A DNA stretch of 21,695 nucleotides from Candidatus Cloacimonadota bacterium. GTDB taxonomy: Bacteria > Cloacimonadota > Cloacimonadia > Cloacimonadales > TCS61. Made by a program: the position numbers and the translations under genes. How positions within the stretch are numbered: position 1 is the first letter of the stretch; the number at the start of each line of letters is the position of its first letter. Of the stretch, positions 1 to 8,877 are shown one piece after another. The stretch spans positions 1 to 21,695 of the forward strand of contig JAOZPK010000024.1 of assembly GCA_029932755.1 (NCBI GenBank), given 5' to 3'. Under the pieces are notes generated by a model. It was not told the DNA's origin. It made no database searches and worked only from the letters and a program-made list of their open reading frames with translations.

Positions 1-1256
1 GTTAACCTATCTTCAGCATAGTTGAGAAATTCCTGTGTTTGACTCTCTCTGCTGAATTCAAAATTTATCTTACGTTTTTTACTTTTCTTATTAAGAATTT
101 TTATCAATTTCAAGAAGTTCTTGGCGATCATCTCAACATCTTCCATTTCGCAGATTAGAGTATGCTTATTGTGTCTCAGTATCTCAGCAGCTTCACCTTC
201 TGGCGGCACCATGGCAAGGATTTCCTTTCCACTTCGCAAATACTCAAATAGTTTACCGGTAAGCACACCTTTTCCTTTATGTGATGCGATAAACAAAAGT
301 AAAGCATCACAATTCATAAGAGATTTTATTGCATCCTTATGCTCTATTTGAGAATTTATTTTTATCATATGTGCTACTTTGGAATTTTCAATATAATCAG
401 TTGTTTCTGAATAGTAATTACCAGTGAATTCAATAAGAATATCATCAGTTGTTTGACCACGTGACTGCAATAATTCCAAAGCTTTTATAAGATATTTTGG
501 GGTACGATATCCGTAAAAATTCCCAATATATTTAATAACTAATTTCTCATTCTTCCAGATAACAAAATCAGAAAAATCATCAGCATCCCAACCATTATAA
601 ACAACTTTGATCTTGTTTCTTAATTTACTACCAAATTCTGTAGTTAGGTCATCTTTCATTGTTTTGCTAACCACAGTTATTACTGAAGCAAATTCCAGGA
701 TTTTATTTTCCCATTTTCTTGAATGTATTTTATGTAATTTAGATAAAAATGTGATATAGGGATTCAATGTCCAATGATCACGGTAATCAATTATAAGTGG
801 TAACTTATTCTTTTTAGCCAATTTATAAGCTGCTATGCCGCTTGTATATGGCCCCATTGTTGCCATGACAGCATCATATTTATTTTTTTTGAATAACTTT
901 TTACCTGCTTTCATCACAAAAGGTAACCAGCCAATCTTATCATCGATAGGGAAAACATTCCGGATAATTTTCTTATACTTTTCGGGTGTGTTAAAATAGA
1001 CAGCTTTATTGGTTTTGGGTTTGGAGATCTTCTTTAAGATTGACATCAGGTCAAAGGATGATGTTCTAATAATTTTATGAGCTTTATCTTCCTTTAATAA
1101 TTTTTTATCGGTTGAATGAAAAACAATATCCTTTACTGTGATCACATCAGTATAAACATCAAATTGTTCGAGATATTTTACTAATTTTGCAGGACGCTGA
1201 ACCCCAGGACCACCCAACGGTGGATAGAAATAAGCAATTAATAACAATTTTCTCAT
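1..1256 (-). CDS. GT4-type glycosyltransferase, 3' end outside window
   Basis: An open frame runs without a stop from ATG at 1256 to the left edge, giving 418 residues; families of this kind are about 420 aa, so only a few codons should be missing. The start reads MRKLLLIAYFYPPLGGPGVQR, the N-terminal nucleotide-binding loop of glycogen-synthase-fold (GT-B) glycosyltransferases. DYRDHWTLNPY near residue 157, YNGWD near 220, IGNFYGYRTP near 244 and KLFEYLRSGK near 335 (the E of the donor-sugar E-x7-E region) follow in family order. It probably adds a sugar to a cytoplasmic lipid-linked glycan for surface polysaccharide; the sugar cannot be read from sequence. Its ATG overlaps the stop of the upstream gene as ATGA, so the two are translationally coupled. 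Confidence 0.85.
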   Translation of the reverse strand, partial: MRKLLLIAYFYPPLGGPGVQRPAKLVKYLEQFDVYTDVITVKDIVFHSTDKKLLKEDKAHKIIRTSSFDLMSILKKISKPKTNKAVYFNTPEKYKKIIRNVFPIDDKIGWLPFVMKAGKKLFKKNKYDAVMATMGPYTSGIAAYKLAKKNKLPLIIDYRDHWTLNPYITFLSKLHKIHSRKWENKILEFASVITVVSKTMKDDLTTEFGSKLRNKIKVVYNGWDADDFSDFVIWKNEKLVIKYIGNFYGYRTPKYLIKALELLQSRGQTTDDILIEFTGNYYSETTDYIENSKVAHMIKINSQIEHKDAIKSLMNCDALLLFIASHKGKGVLTGKLFEYLRSGKEILAMVPPEGEAAEILRHNKHTLICEMEDVEMIAKNFLKLIKILNKKSKKRKINFEFSRESQTQEFLNYAEDRL

Positions 1257-2965
1257 TTCTCTTCCTCAGATTTCGATTTCTTGTTTAGAACAACTTCAAT
1301 TTTTGAATCCAATTTAACATTAGAAAAATAGATATTATTCTCCTTAATTTCAGCTTCTGCATGATTAACCTGAACAATATCATAGTTGCCAAACACACTT
1401 ATTGTAAATTTATCTGTTTTGGAAGGGAAATAGAGATAAAATCTATCTTCACTATCAAAGATCTCAATACCTTCTCTTCTTTTCCACCATTGTGCGATTT
1501 GCATAAAAGTAGCCATGAAAACATTCTTTGGTCTGATCTCTTCTATAGTATAATTAAGAAGCTGCTTATTGTAAGAAATCTCATCAAAGTTTGAAATGGA
1601 ATAATTAAAAGAGACAAATCCGTTTGCAGATTCAACTGATTCAATCAGATGATCTACTATTTCCTGTGCATTTTCATATGAGATCAAGCTCGATTTAGAT
1701 AGTTTTAAATGATTATCAGAGAATATAATTGGTAATTCCAAAGAATGCCATCCAAAACTACTTCTTAAATCTTTACTATGTGAACCATATTGATAAAATG
1801 GAAAACCTAAACCACTCAAGAAACCATTCTTGTGGTGAAATCCAATTGAAGAATTATATGTGAATCCGTTTTTCTTATGGAATTCATGTGTAATTCTCGG
1901 GTCGTAACTAAAATAATTATGACGAATCCCCATTAACTCATCGCTGGTTATTTTTGATAATTTTTTTTTTTGTTTATGCAGTATATCTTGCTTCCCGGAA
2001 TTAACTGAAGCCAATAAAGCGATCTCATTCCCTTTTGCATGATTATTCATTACTTCTTTATGTACATCACTGCTTTGTATAGAATAATCAATATCTTTAT
2101 TTGAATTTGATTCCGTTCCAAAGAAATATGTACCACTTATCTGGTGCATACTCTCGATCTGATCAATAACATCAAAGTTCCAATATTCTTCAATATTAGT
2201 TAATAAATATTTCATTTTACTTAAGAAACTATTAAAAACATATTTAATTTTATAGAAGATCAGAATATCTTCAAATGTACTGCTGATCATCCTTCCCAAA
2301 GACCATTTCTGTAATTTATCAATATTATAAGAAAAGGAAGCAGCAAAAACTTCTGCCGAGGGCCAATATGCTTTCTTTACCAGAAAAGCAGAACCATTCT
2401 TTTGTAATGAATCTTTGATGCATCTTTCTATTAACCACAGTAACATATTTACATATGGTTCCTGATGAAACTCTATAAATGGGACATCCTCATCTGAGAG
2501 CCAACCATGATCGTCTCTCTTTACGCCTTCGATCCCAATTGAAGATTCCAGATTAAACAGAATGTTCCCAATAATATCAAATTTATAAATGCCATAGAAC
2601 AAGTCATCTTTATGATAATAATGAATTGGCACTTTTATCTCTTTATCTGAAATTATAGGCACCTTACGCTTCAATTTAATTATTTCTGTATTTTCTTTAA
2701 TCTTTTCGAGTGTTAGTTTATTTGGTTGCAGCAATTCGGATAAAACAGGAATATAGAATAATATCCTGTCCATAGCAAGAATGTAAGCTTCCTCTATTGT
2801 AGGTTCTATTAAACCGTAGTAGAATAGTATGTCATTTTGCTGTAACTGATCCAGTTTATGAATATATTTAAATTCATATCCGAGAGTATTGAAAATAAAA
2901 TCAAAAGTAAACTTGATCTTGTTCTCAAATCTTTTCAGCTTACTATCTACATATATTGCTATCAT
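1253..2965 (-). CDS. Polysaccharide-deacetylase-fold protein, probably catalytically inactive
   Basis: The 570-aa protein has the layout of the Bacteroidota polysaccharide-deacetylase-like proteins with an N-terminal DUF7033-type region: about 200 residues of leader domain, then a NodB-like barrel. Family landmarks are WNFD at 262-265, GTYFF at 278-282, the GIRHNYFSYDP block at 346-356, GFTYNSSIGF at 367-376, a PF-x-Q-Y turn near 389 and IAQWWKRRE near 490. The usual catalytic/metal signature HDVD is YNID (213-216), the EIGLHPSY histidine is absent in EIALLASVN (314-322), and the late WH motif reads FN near 453. From the family I expect a carbohydrate de-N/O-acetylase, but these changes suggest a binding or scaffold role. 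It lacks a signal peptide. The overlap with the glycosyltransferase gene points to cell-surface glycan synthesis. Confidence 0.65.
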   Translation of the reverse strand: MIAIYVDSKLKRFENKIKFTFDFIFNTLGYEFKYIHKLDQLQQNDILFYYGLIEPTIEEAYILAMDRILFYIPVLSELLQPNKLTLEKIKENTEIIKLKRKVPIISDKEIKVPIHYYHKDDLFYGIYKFDIIGNILFNLESSIGIEGVKRDDHGWLSDEDVPFIEFHQEPYVNMLLWLIERCIKDSLQKNGSAFLVKKAYWPSAEVFAASFSYNIDKLQKWSLGRMISSTFEDILIFYKIKYVFNSFLSKMKYLLTNIEEYWNFDVIDQIESMHQISGTYFFGTESNSNKDIDYSIQSSDVHKEVMNNHAKGNEIALLASVNSGKQDILHKQKKKLSKITSDELMGIRHNYFSYDPRITHEFHKKNGFTYNSSIGFHHKNGFLSGLGFPFYQYGSHSKDLRSSFGWHSLELPIIFSDNHLKLSKSSLISYENAQEIVDHLIESVESANGFVSFNYSISNFDEISYNKQLLNYTIEEIRPKNVFMATFMQIAQWWKRREGIEIFDSEDRFYLYFPSKTDKFTISVFGNYDIVQVNHAEAEIKENNIYFSNVKLDSKIEVVLNKKSKSEEEK

Positions 2966-3074
2966 CCAACCTCTTGAATTCTAATCATCCCTTATTTAAA
3001 CATTCAGATAGAAGATAATGCATAATTCTGTCAACTTGCATATTATGTAATATTATTGAAATTAAAATAATGCA

Positions 3075-3494
3075 TTATAATTCAAATAAATTAAGTCCGG
3101 TATTTTCATCAAAATATCTGTCCAGATTTTCTTCAAACTCATCAATAATAACTTCACATGTGGCACTTACAACCGCACTATTCAAATGTCCGCCAAAAGC
3201 ATTATATTCACTGTCAGAAAGCATTATGTGCATATGCAAGTATGGCTGATGTTTGTTGGAAGTAATGTTTCCTGTTATTGATAAAATTTCAAAAGTACCA
3301 TTTATTGTCTTAGAGTGATATTCCTTTTTTAATGGATCAAATATACCAATTTTAACTTCATTAACTGCACCGATTGCAGAGATCTTTCCTACTTTAATAT
3401 CTCTCTTAGTGCAAAATTTTGTAAGAATACTTACAATTTCTTCTCCCTGATCAATTCGTATAAAATATTTATTTCCAATTTTTTTTGATTCCAC
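3075..3494 (-). CDS. PPC/DUF296 (PCC-type) domain protein
   Basis: This is a single-domain protein of about 139 aa. The segment from GKISAIGAVNEVKIGIFDP through LHMHIMLSD to GGHLNSAVVSATCEVII has the order and spacing of the PPC (DUF296) fold, including the HxH...GGH histidines that bind a metal in bacterial structures. In plants the fold is linked to AT-hook DNA-binding proteins; the role of stand-alone bacterial versions is unclear, so no function is assigned. I place the start at GTG 3494 because a GGAGG lies 5 nt before it; upstream in-frame ATGs at 3506 and 3542 would add 4 or 16 residues but have no good ribosome-binding site. It is transcribed away from ppdK. A 109-bp AT-rich gap separates it from the deacetylase-like gene. 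Confidence 0.8.
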   Translation of the reverse strand: MESKKIGNKYFIRIDQGEEIVSILTKFCTKRDIKVGKISAIGAVNEVKIGIFDPLKKEYHSKTINGTFEILSITGNITSNKHQPYLHMHIMLSDSEYNAFGGHLNSAVVSATCEVIIDEFEENLDRYFDENTGLNLFEL

Positions 3495-3499
3495 AAATA

Positions 3500-3504
3500 C
3501 CTCC
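3500..3504 (-). promoter_or_regulatory. Shine-Dalgarno deciding the GTG start of the DUF296 gene
   Basis: On the minus strand GGAGG is followed by a 5-nt spacer (TATTT) and GTG. This favours GTG 3494 over the ATG at 3506, whose own first codons contain the GGAGG. Confidence 0.6.
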
Positions 3505-3603
3505 ATTATTATTTCTTTATTAATTACAAAAAATAATTGCAATATTCTTTGTCTAACATAATTTACAAATCATTAAATTGAATTTTACTAAACTGAATTT
3601 CAT

Positions 3604-3661
3604 TTGACACATAAACCTTAAAAAAAGAATTGTAATTATTGAAATTTATGATAGTTATAAT
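3604..3661 (+). promoter_or_regulatory. Candidate ppdK promoter elements
   Basis: The AT-rich divergent spacer between the DUF296 gene and ppdK contains an exact TTGACA at 3604-3609 and an exact TATAAT at 3656-3661. They are too far apart to form one sigma70-type pair, so at most one belongs to the real promoter. TATAAT lies about 40 bp before the ppdK ATG, a suitable leader length. In an AT-rich sequence chance matches are likely. Confidence 0.3.
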
Positions 3662-3701
3662 ATCTATATCTTATATATAAAATAACATAGGGAGATATAA
3701 A

Positions 3702-6413
3702 ATGAGTACAAAACGCGTTTATACTTTTGGAAATGGAAAAGCAGAAGGTAAAACTGAAATGAAGAACCTTCTTGGCGGTAAAGGAGCAAACCTTGCCGAG
3801 ATGAACCTGATAGGTGTTCCGGTTCCTGCAGGATTCACGATCACTACAGAAGTTTGTGCAGAATGGAACAAATTGGGAGAAGATAAAACAATTGAACTTC
3901 TGAGGGCAGAAGTTGAAGCAGGGGTTAAGAATATTGAAGAAATTTTGGTTGCTAAATTTGGCGATAATACAAACCCGCTTCTACTTTCGGTACGTTCCGG
4001 AGCTCGTGTTTCCATGCCGGGAATGATGGACACAGTTCTTAATCTCGGTATGAATGATAATGCCGTGGAAGGACTTGCAAAAAAATCTGATAATCCTCGT
4101 TTTGCCTGGGATTCATATCGTCGTTTCGTACAAATGTATGGTGATGTAGTTTTGGATATGAAACCAAAAACTAAAATGGATATTGATCCTTTTGAAGAGA
4201 TCATTGACGAGATGAAAGAAGAAAAGGGGATACAAAATGATACCGAACTTACTGCTGAAGATTTGAAAATTCTTGTTACAAGGTTTAAAAAAGCAGTAAA
4301 AGATGTTACCGGGCACGACTTCCCTGATAATCCTTGGGATCAGCTTTGGGGAGCTATTGGTGCAGTTTTTGGAAGTTGGAATAATCCACGGGCAGACTAC
4401 TATCGTAGTATGAATAAAATTCCCGGCGATTGGGGTACCGCTGTAAACGTGCAGGCTATGGTTTATGGAAACATGGGCAACACATCTGCAACCGGTGTTG
4501 CTTTTACTCGTGATGCTGGAACAGGTGAAGATATTTTTAATGGTGAATACCTTATTAATGCTCAGGGTGAAGATGTGGTAGCCGGAATTAGAACTCCACA
4601 GGAAATAACTCTTGAAGGTAGTAAAAGATGGGCAAAACTTGCAGGTGTTTCAGAAGAGGATCGGGCAAAAAATTATCCTTCTTTTGAAGAAACAATGCCA
4701 AAGCTTTACAAAGAATTATCTGAAATTGAAACAAAACTTGAGAACCATTATAAAGATATGCAGGACATTGAATTCACAGTGCAGGATGGAAAAATGTGGC
4801 TGCTTCAAACCAGAAATGGCAAGAGAACCGGTGCTGCAATGGTTCGTATGGCAATTGAAATGTCAGAAGAGGGTTTTATCGATGATAAAACAGCTTTGAT
4901 GCGTGTTGAACCAAACAAATTAGATGAGCTCCTTCATCCTGTGTTTGACAGTAATGCAATTAAAGAAGCTGTTGTTCTGGCTAAAGGTCTTCCCGCTTCT
5001 CCGGGTGCTGCAACAGGTCAGCTTGTATTCTTTGCAGATGAAGCTAATAAATTTGGAAATGCCATCCTCGCCCGTATCGAGACCTCTCCAGAAGATCTGG
5101 AAGGAATGAATATAGCAAATGGAATTCTTACTGCTCGTGGTGGGATGACCTCTCATGCTGCTGTTGTTGCTCGTGGTATGGGAAAATGCTGTGTTTCCGG
5201 TGCCGGTTCTGTAAGAATTAATTATAAAGAACGTATTATGGTTTTGGAGGGTAAAACTTATAAGGAAGGTGATTGGGTTTCATTGAATGGATCTACCGGT
5301 GAAGTTTATGAAGGAAAGATCGCAACGATCGATCCTGAACTTAGTGGAGATTTTGGGAAACTGATGGAACTTGCTGATAAATTTACTCGCATGTATGTTC
5401 GTACAAATGCAGATACACCAAACGATGCTAAAGTGGCTCGTGAATTCGGTGCTAAAGGCATTGGTCTTTGCCGTACGGAACACATGTTCTTTGAAGGTGA
5501 AAAAATTAAAGCCATGCGGGAAATGATATTGGCTGATGATGAAGCCGGACGCCGTAAAGCTTTGGCAAAATTACTTCCATTCCAACGAACTGACTTTGAA
5601 GGTATTTTTAAAGAGATGACTGGATTTGGAGTAACTGTCCGTCTTTTGGATCCTCCACTGCACGAGTTCGTACCTCACGAAACTGCTAATCAGCAGGAAA
5701 TGGCTGATGAAATGGGAATACCTGTAGAAGAAGTTAAGGTAAAAGTTGATTCACTTCATGAATTCAATCCAATGCTGGGACACCGCGGCTGTCGTTTAGG
5801 AAATACTTATCCTGAAATCACAGAAATGCAGGCTCGTGCGATAATCGAAGCTGCTATCAACGTGAAAGAAGTTGGATTCGACCCAAAACCTGAAATAATG
5901 GTTCCACTTATTGGAACTGTAGAAGAGTACAGATTGCAAGCTGCTATCATTAATGAAACTGCAAAAAAAGTATTTGAAGAGACAGGTAAAACTGTTGAAT
6001 ATTTAGTAGGGACAATGATAGAGATTCCACGTGCTGCCCTAACGGCAGATCTAATTGGTAAAGAAGCTGAGTTCTTCAGCTTTGGAACAAATGACCTAAC
6101 TCAAATGGCTTTCGGTTACAGTCGTGATGATGCCGGTAAATTCCTTCCAATCTACTTAGAAAAGGGAATATTAAAAGATGATCCTTTCCAGGTTCTGGAT
6201 CAAGAAGGTGTTGGACAACTTGTGCAAATGGCAACGGAGAAAGGTCGTAGCGTAAATGCTGATCTTAAAGTTGGTATTTGCGGCGAACACGGTGGTGAGC
6301 CAAAATCAGTAAAATTTTGCAATAGTGTAGGAATGGATTACGTTAGTTGTTCTCCTTACCGAGTGCCGATAGCAAGATTAGCTGCTGCTCAAGCTGCAAT
6401 CGAACAGAACTAA
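3702..6413 (+). CDS. ppdK: Pyruvate, phosphate dikinase
   Basis: The protein interconverts pyruvate + ATP + Pi and PEP + AMP + PPi in the cytoplasm, linking glycolysis, gluconeogenesis and PPi-saving metabolism in anaerobes. It is full length at 903 aa. Domains in order: ATP-grasp-like nucleotide-binding domain (about 1-370, with LLGGKGANLAEM at 23-34 and SVRSGARVSMPGMMDT at 96-111), the swivelling phosphohistidine domain (GGMTSHAAVVARG, catalytic His485, with Thr483 at the position phosphorylated by regulatory proteins in plants), and the PEP/pyruvate TIM barrel (GLCRTEHMF with Arg591, IEIPRAAL with Glu774, FGTNDLTQ with Asn797, GICGEHGG with catalytic Cys860). All key residues are present. 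A GGGAGA ribosome-binding site precedes the ATG. It is a single-gene unit closed by a strong hairpin, and its codon use is less AT-biased than its neighbours, which fits high expression. Confidence 0.98.
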   Translation: MSTKRVYTFGNGKAEGKTEMKNLLGGKGANLAEMNLIGVPVPAGFTITTEVCAEWNKLGEDKTIELLRAEVEAGVKNIEEILVAKFGDNTNPLLLSVRSGARVSMPGMMDTVLNLGMNDNAVEGLAKKSDNPRFAWDSYRRFVQMYGDVVLDMKPKTKMDIDPFEEIIDEMKEEKGIQNDTELTAEDLKILVTRFKKAVKDVTGHDFPDNPWDQLWGAIGAVFGSWNNPRADYYRSMNKIPGDWGTAVNVQAMVYGNMGNTSATGVAFTRDAGTGEDIFNGEYLINAQGEDVVAGIRTPQEITLEGSKRWAKLAGVSEEDRAKNYPSFEETMPKLYKELSEIETKLENHYKDMQDIEFTVQDGKMWLLQTRNGKRTGAAMVRMAIEMSEEGFIDDKTALMRVEPNKLDELLHPVFDSNAIKEAVVLAKGLPASPGAATGQLVFFADEANKFGNAILARIETSPEDLEGMNIANGILTARGGMTSHAAVVARGMGKCCVSGAGSVRINYKERIMVLEGKTYKEGDWVSLNGSTGEVYEGKIATIDPELSGDFGKLMELADKFTRMYVRTNADTPNDAKVAREFGAKGIGLCRTEHMFFEGEKIKAMREMILADDEAGRRKALAKLLPFQRTDFEGIFKEMTGFGVTVRLLDPPLHEFVPHETANQQEMADEMGIPVEEVKVKVDSLHEFNPMLGHRGCRLGNTYPEITEMQARAIIEAAINVKEVGFDPKPEIMVPLIGTVEEYRLQAAIINETAKKVFEETGKTVEYLVGTMIEIPRAALTADLIGKEAEFFSFGTNDLTQMAFGYSRDDAGKFLPIYLEKGILKDDPFQVLDQEGVGQLVQMATEKGRSVNADLKVGICGEHGGEPKSVKFCNSVGMDYVSCSPYRVPIARLAAAQAAIEQN

Positions 6414-6429
6414 TTCAAGTTATAAAAAT

Positions 6430-6461
6430 AAAAGCCTTCCGGCAACTGCTGGAAGGCTTTT
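6430..6461. terminator. Bidirectional rho-independent terminator after ppdK
   Basis: An 11-bp perfect stem (AAAAGCCTTCC / GGAAGGCTTTT) continues with G·T, G-C and C-G pairs to an AACT loop. The plus strand continues TTTTATATATA and the minus strand TTTTATTTTTA. It lies between convergent ppdK and the beta-helix gene and can serve both. Confidence 0.88.
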
Positions 6462-6493
6462 ATATATATATTCTATCAATGTAATTTTTAGCA

Positions 6494-8788
6494 TTATTTC
6501 AACAATACACATTTACTAACAGCTCTTTCTTCTCCATTTACTTTAAGCTTTATAAAATAATTTCCACTTGCAACTTTCTTTTTGTTGTCGTCCACTCCAC
6601 GCCAGATAAGTTCAAAATGACCTTTAGAAGAATATGCATCAAGTAAGGTTTTAACCTTTTGTCCTTTAATATTATAAATTACAAGTTCAATTTTACCGGA
6701 TTCTGCCAGATTAAGTTTGATGGTTGTTGTTGGGTTAAATGGATTGGGATAATTTGAGATTTGTGTAATTTTAGGAATTACTATTTCGTTTTCATCATTT
6801 GATTGAGGGTCACCTTGGAACTCATAAGCACCCATATCGATTGCATCACCATAAATTCGTGGATTACCTGCAAGATCAAATTCAGGTAGTTCAATTCCAG
6901 GTGGTAAATCTAAAGTTCCGGCATCTATACAGGGGGAATTCTCTAAAAGAGCAAATGGATAAGTTCCCAAACTGTCGAACATTGGGTTCTCATCCAAGTT
7001 ACCTTCCATCCAATTAACAATGTTCCAACTATAAACATTTTCAATACCTTCATATCCTCCATCTATCAGTGAATGATGGATATTTATAGTTGTAGGATTA
7101 GTTGAATGATCATTATCAATATAAATTTCTCCAGGATTATCTCCATAAAGAATTGAATTATAAATATTAACAATCGTATTTTGACCATCTGGTCCGATTC
7201 TGATTGCCCCACCATTGCCTGGACTGGAATTATTTCCAATCGTGCAATTAACCAAATTCAGATTTATGTTATCACCTATTCCAATTCCGGATGAATTCTC
7301 AGGCCAATCACTTTGGTATTGTATGTTTTCTGTTAATTCCATATTTGTTATAGTAACATTCATCGGTTCTGTGCCCAGCATACCAAACGAAAGTTGAGGA
7401 CGCGCATCAGATCCCGGATCAGGTGGATCATATTGTTGGTTATTGTGGATATATGCATTTTCAATAATTACTTCCTGTTCGGGCTGAAAAGAATTAAGAG
7501 AATGTAAACAAGTACAATAATTTGAATGTGAAAAAAAATTTAAAATATCAAGATTCATATAAATTAAATCAAGATTGCGATTATAACCCTGACATTCAGT
7601 AATTGTAATATTTTCTAAATTAACAAATTTTCCTTGTTGTGGATATGCTGTAATATACATACAAGAAGCAAAAAAGCCATTACCATTTCCATTTATAAAA
7701 GAAATATTTTTTATAAGGTAATCTAGTTTTCTATAACCTGTAATTAACATACAAATTTCTTCAGCATCCAGGATAGTATTTACCATTGATTCACCTATAA
7801 GGGAAACATATCCCCGCATACAAAGGGGAAACTTCTGATTGTTCATACTGTTAGAGTATAGTCCATCTGCAATATGTATCGTATTATGATGGAGACTATC
7901 TGATTTTACAAGTGAAAGAGCATAATTAATATTTGCTAATGGTTCATCCTCAGATAAACCATTATTATTATTATTTCCATCAGTTGAAACATAAAGATCA
8001 GCATTTATGGGTTCTAATTTGGCATTCTGTATATAAAGCGTAACATCATTTAATGGAATTCCAGTTGATGTAGCTGAGACAATAAAATAATCATCAGGTT
8101 CCATAACTGTAAAAGTATCTACAAAAACTTCTAAAGGAGGACAATTCCAAGTTTTTGCAATTTCACAACCACCAGACGCATAATTTAAATAAATATTACA
8201 TAACATTTCATTATCAAAAAGAATTTCAGAATAATTACCCATAAAAATACCACCCCCGGATGCGTAACTGTGATTATTAATAATTGATACACCAGCCAAA
8301 GTGATTTGAGAATTCAAACAAAAAATACCACCTCCTGCTTTAGCATAATTATTCTTGATTAAACACTTTCTTATCATTGGCTGAGAGTCTTTTATTAGAA
8401 TTCCACCTCCACGTAATGTATTAGTTGTAGAATATGAACTACCGCTTCCATTGGTTAATGTAAAACCACACAAAACAGTTGTGCTGTCTTCTTCGGACAT
8501 TATTCTTACACAACTTCCGGTTTGGCTACCATCTATTATTGTATTATACATATATTCTTCATTACCAGTTGTTAGATAAAGACTTGCACATATTATATTT
8601 TTTCCGCTAAAGTCTATATTCTCGTAAAATGTTCCTGTATAGACAAGAACTGTGTCGGAATCTGTTGCAGCAATTATTCCTTCTTGGATAGTGGTGAAGT
8701 TACCGGTGCCGTCTTGTTTGATGTGATAGGTTGTGGAGTGTAACCACGAATTTACACAAATTAGAACGAATAAAATAAAAAACTTCAC
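6494..8788 (-). CDS. Secreted beta-helix protein with C-terminal FlgD-like/T9SS-type domain
   Basis: A 764-aa exported protein. Residues 1-18 form a hydrophobic signal peptide. The segment GNFTTIQEGIIAATDSDTV (29-47) and a second STDGNNNNNGLSEDEP (268-283, DUF1565-like) each open a right-handed parallel beta-helix, with N-rich and GGG turns (127-129, 152-154, 178-180) typical of pectate-lyase-fold proteins. SPCIDAGTLDLP ... DMGAYEF (618-657) is the usual end of such Cloacimonadota/FCB helices. NYPNPFNPTTTI (679-690) opens the C-terminal beta-sandwich with GQKVKTL and SGNYFIKL. No catalytic residues can be assigned; it may be an adhesin or glycan-binding surface protein. The start is GTG 8788, 4 nt after GAGGGGG contributed by a dispersed repeat. 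Confidence 0.85.
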   Translation of the reverse strand: MKFFILFVLICVNSWLHSTTYHIKQDGTGNFTTIQEGIIAATDSDTVLVYTGTFYENIDFSGKNIICASLYLTTGNEEYMYNTIIDGSQTGSCVRIMSEEDSTTVLCGFTLTNGSGSSYSTTNTLRGGGILIKDSQPMIRKCLIKNNYAKAGGGIFCLNSQITLAGVSIINNHSYASGGGIFMGNYSEILFDNEMLCNIYLNYASGGCEIAKTWNCPPLEVFVDTFTVMEPDDYFIVSATSTGIPLNDVTLYIQNAKLEPINADLYVSTDGNNNNNGLSEDEPLANINYALSLVKSDSLHHNTIHIADGLYSNSMNNQKFPLCMRGYVSLIGESMVNTILDAEEICMLITGYRKLDYLIKNISFINGNGNGFFASCMYITAYPQQGKFVNLENITITECQGYNRNLDLIYMNLDILNFFSHSNYCTCLHSLNSFQPEQEVIIENAYIHNNQQYDPPDPGSDARPQLSFGMLGTEPMNVTITNMELTENIQYQSDWPENSSGIGIGDNINLNLVNCTIGNNSSPGNGGAIRIGPDGQNTIVNIYNSILYGDNPGEIYIDNDHSTNPTTINIHHSLIDGGYEGIENVYSWNIVNWMEGNLDENPMFDSLGTYPFALLENSPCIDAGTLDLPPGIELPEFDLAGNPRIYGDAIDMGAYEFQGDPQSNDENEIVIPKITQISNYPNPFNPTTTIKLNLAESGKIELVIYNIKGQKVKTLLDAYSSKGHFELIWRGVDDNKKKVASGNYFIKLKVNGEERAVSKCVLLK

Positions 8789-8792
8789 AAAA

Positions 8793-8822
8793 CCCCCTCA
8801 ATCCCCCTTCCGAAGGGGGACA
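8793..8822 (-). repeat. Short dispersed GC-rich repeat supplying an RBS
   Basis: A C-rich run, an 8-bp inverted repeat (CCCCCTTC at 8803-8810, GAAGGGGG at 8812-8819) and a GC content far above the surroundings mark a short dispersed element of the type common in FCB-group genomes. In the minus direction it ends GATTGAGGGGG, 4 nt before the GTG of the beta-helix gene, so its purine-rich tail acts as the only visible Shine-Dalgarno there. Identity as a repeat family rests on style; a second copy of this exact element is not in the window. Confidence 0.6.
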
Positions 8823-8836
8823 CGGATTATTTAAAT

Positions 8837-8868
8837 TTGCAGGTGACAATAGCTATTGCCACCTGCAA
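8837..8868 (-). terminator. Terminator-like long hairpin after the amidotransferase gene
   Basis: Two 16-nt arms, TTGCAGGTGGCAATAG and CTATTGTCACCTGCAA on the minus strand, pair fully with a single G·T. The structure begins 9 nt past the stop codon at 8878 and is followed by ATTTAAATAAT, which lacks a clean U-tract, so rho-independent action is likely but not certain. Confidence 0.6.
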
Positions 8869-8877
8869 GTAATCAAT

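Noticed and set aside
121..351. 76-aa plus-strand frame near the left edge
   Set aside because: It is antisense to the glycosyltransferase frame, which translates into conserved motifs without interruption.
3719..4204. 161-aa frame antisense to the start of ppdK
   Set aside because: It lies wholly within the strongly conserved dikinase gene, has no ribosome-binding site of note and is low complexity; it reads as the shadow of a real gene.
8793..8822. Rho-independent terminator at the GC-rich element before the beta-helix gene
   Set aside because: It sits directly at a start codon, on the wrong side of the hairpin that already closes the upstream gene, so a repeat reading fits better.
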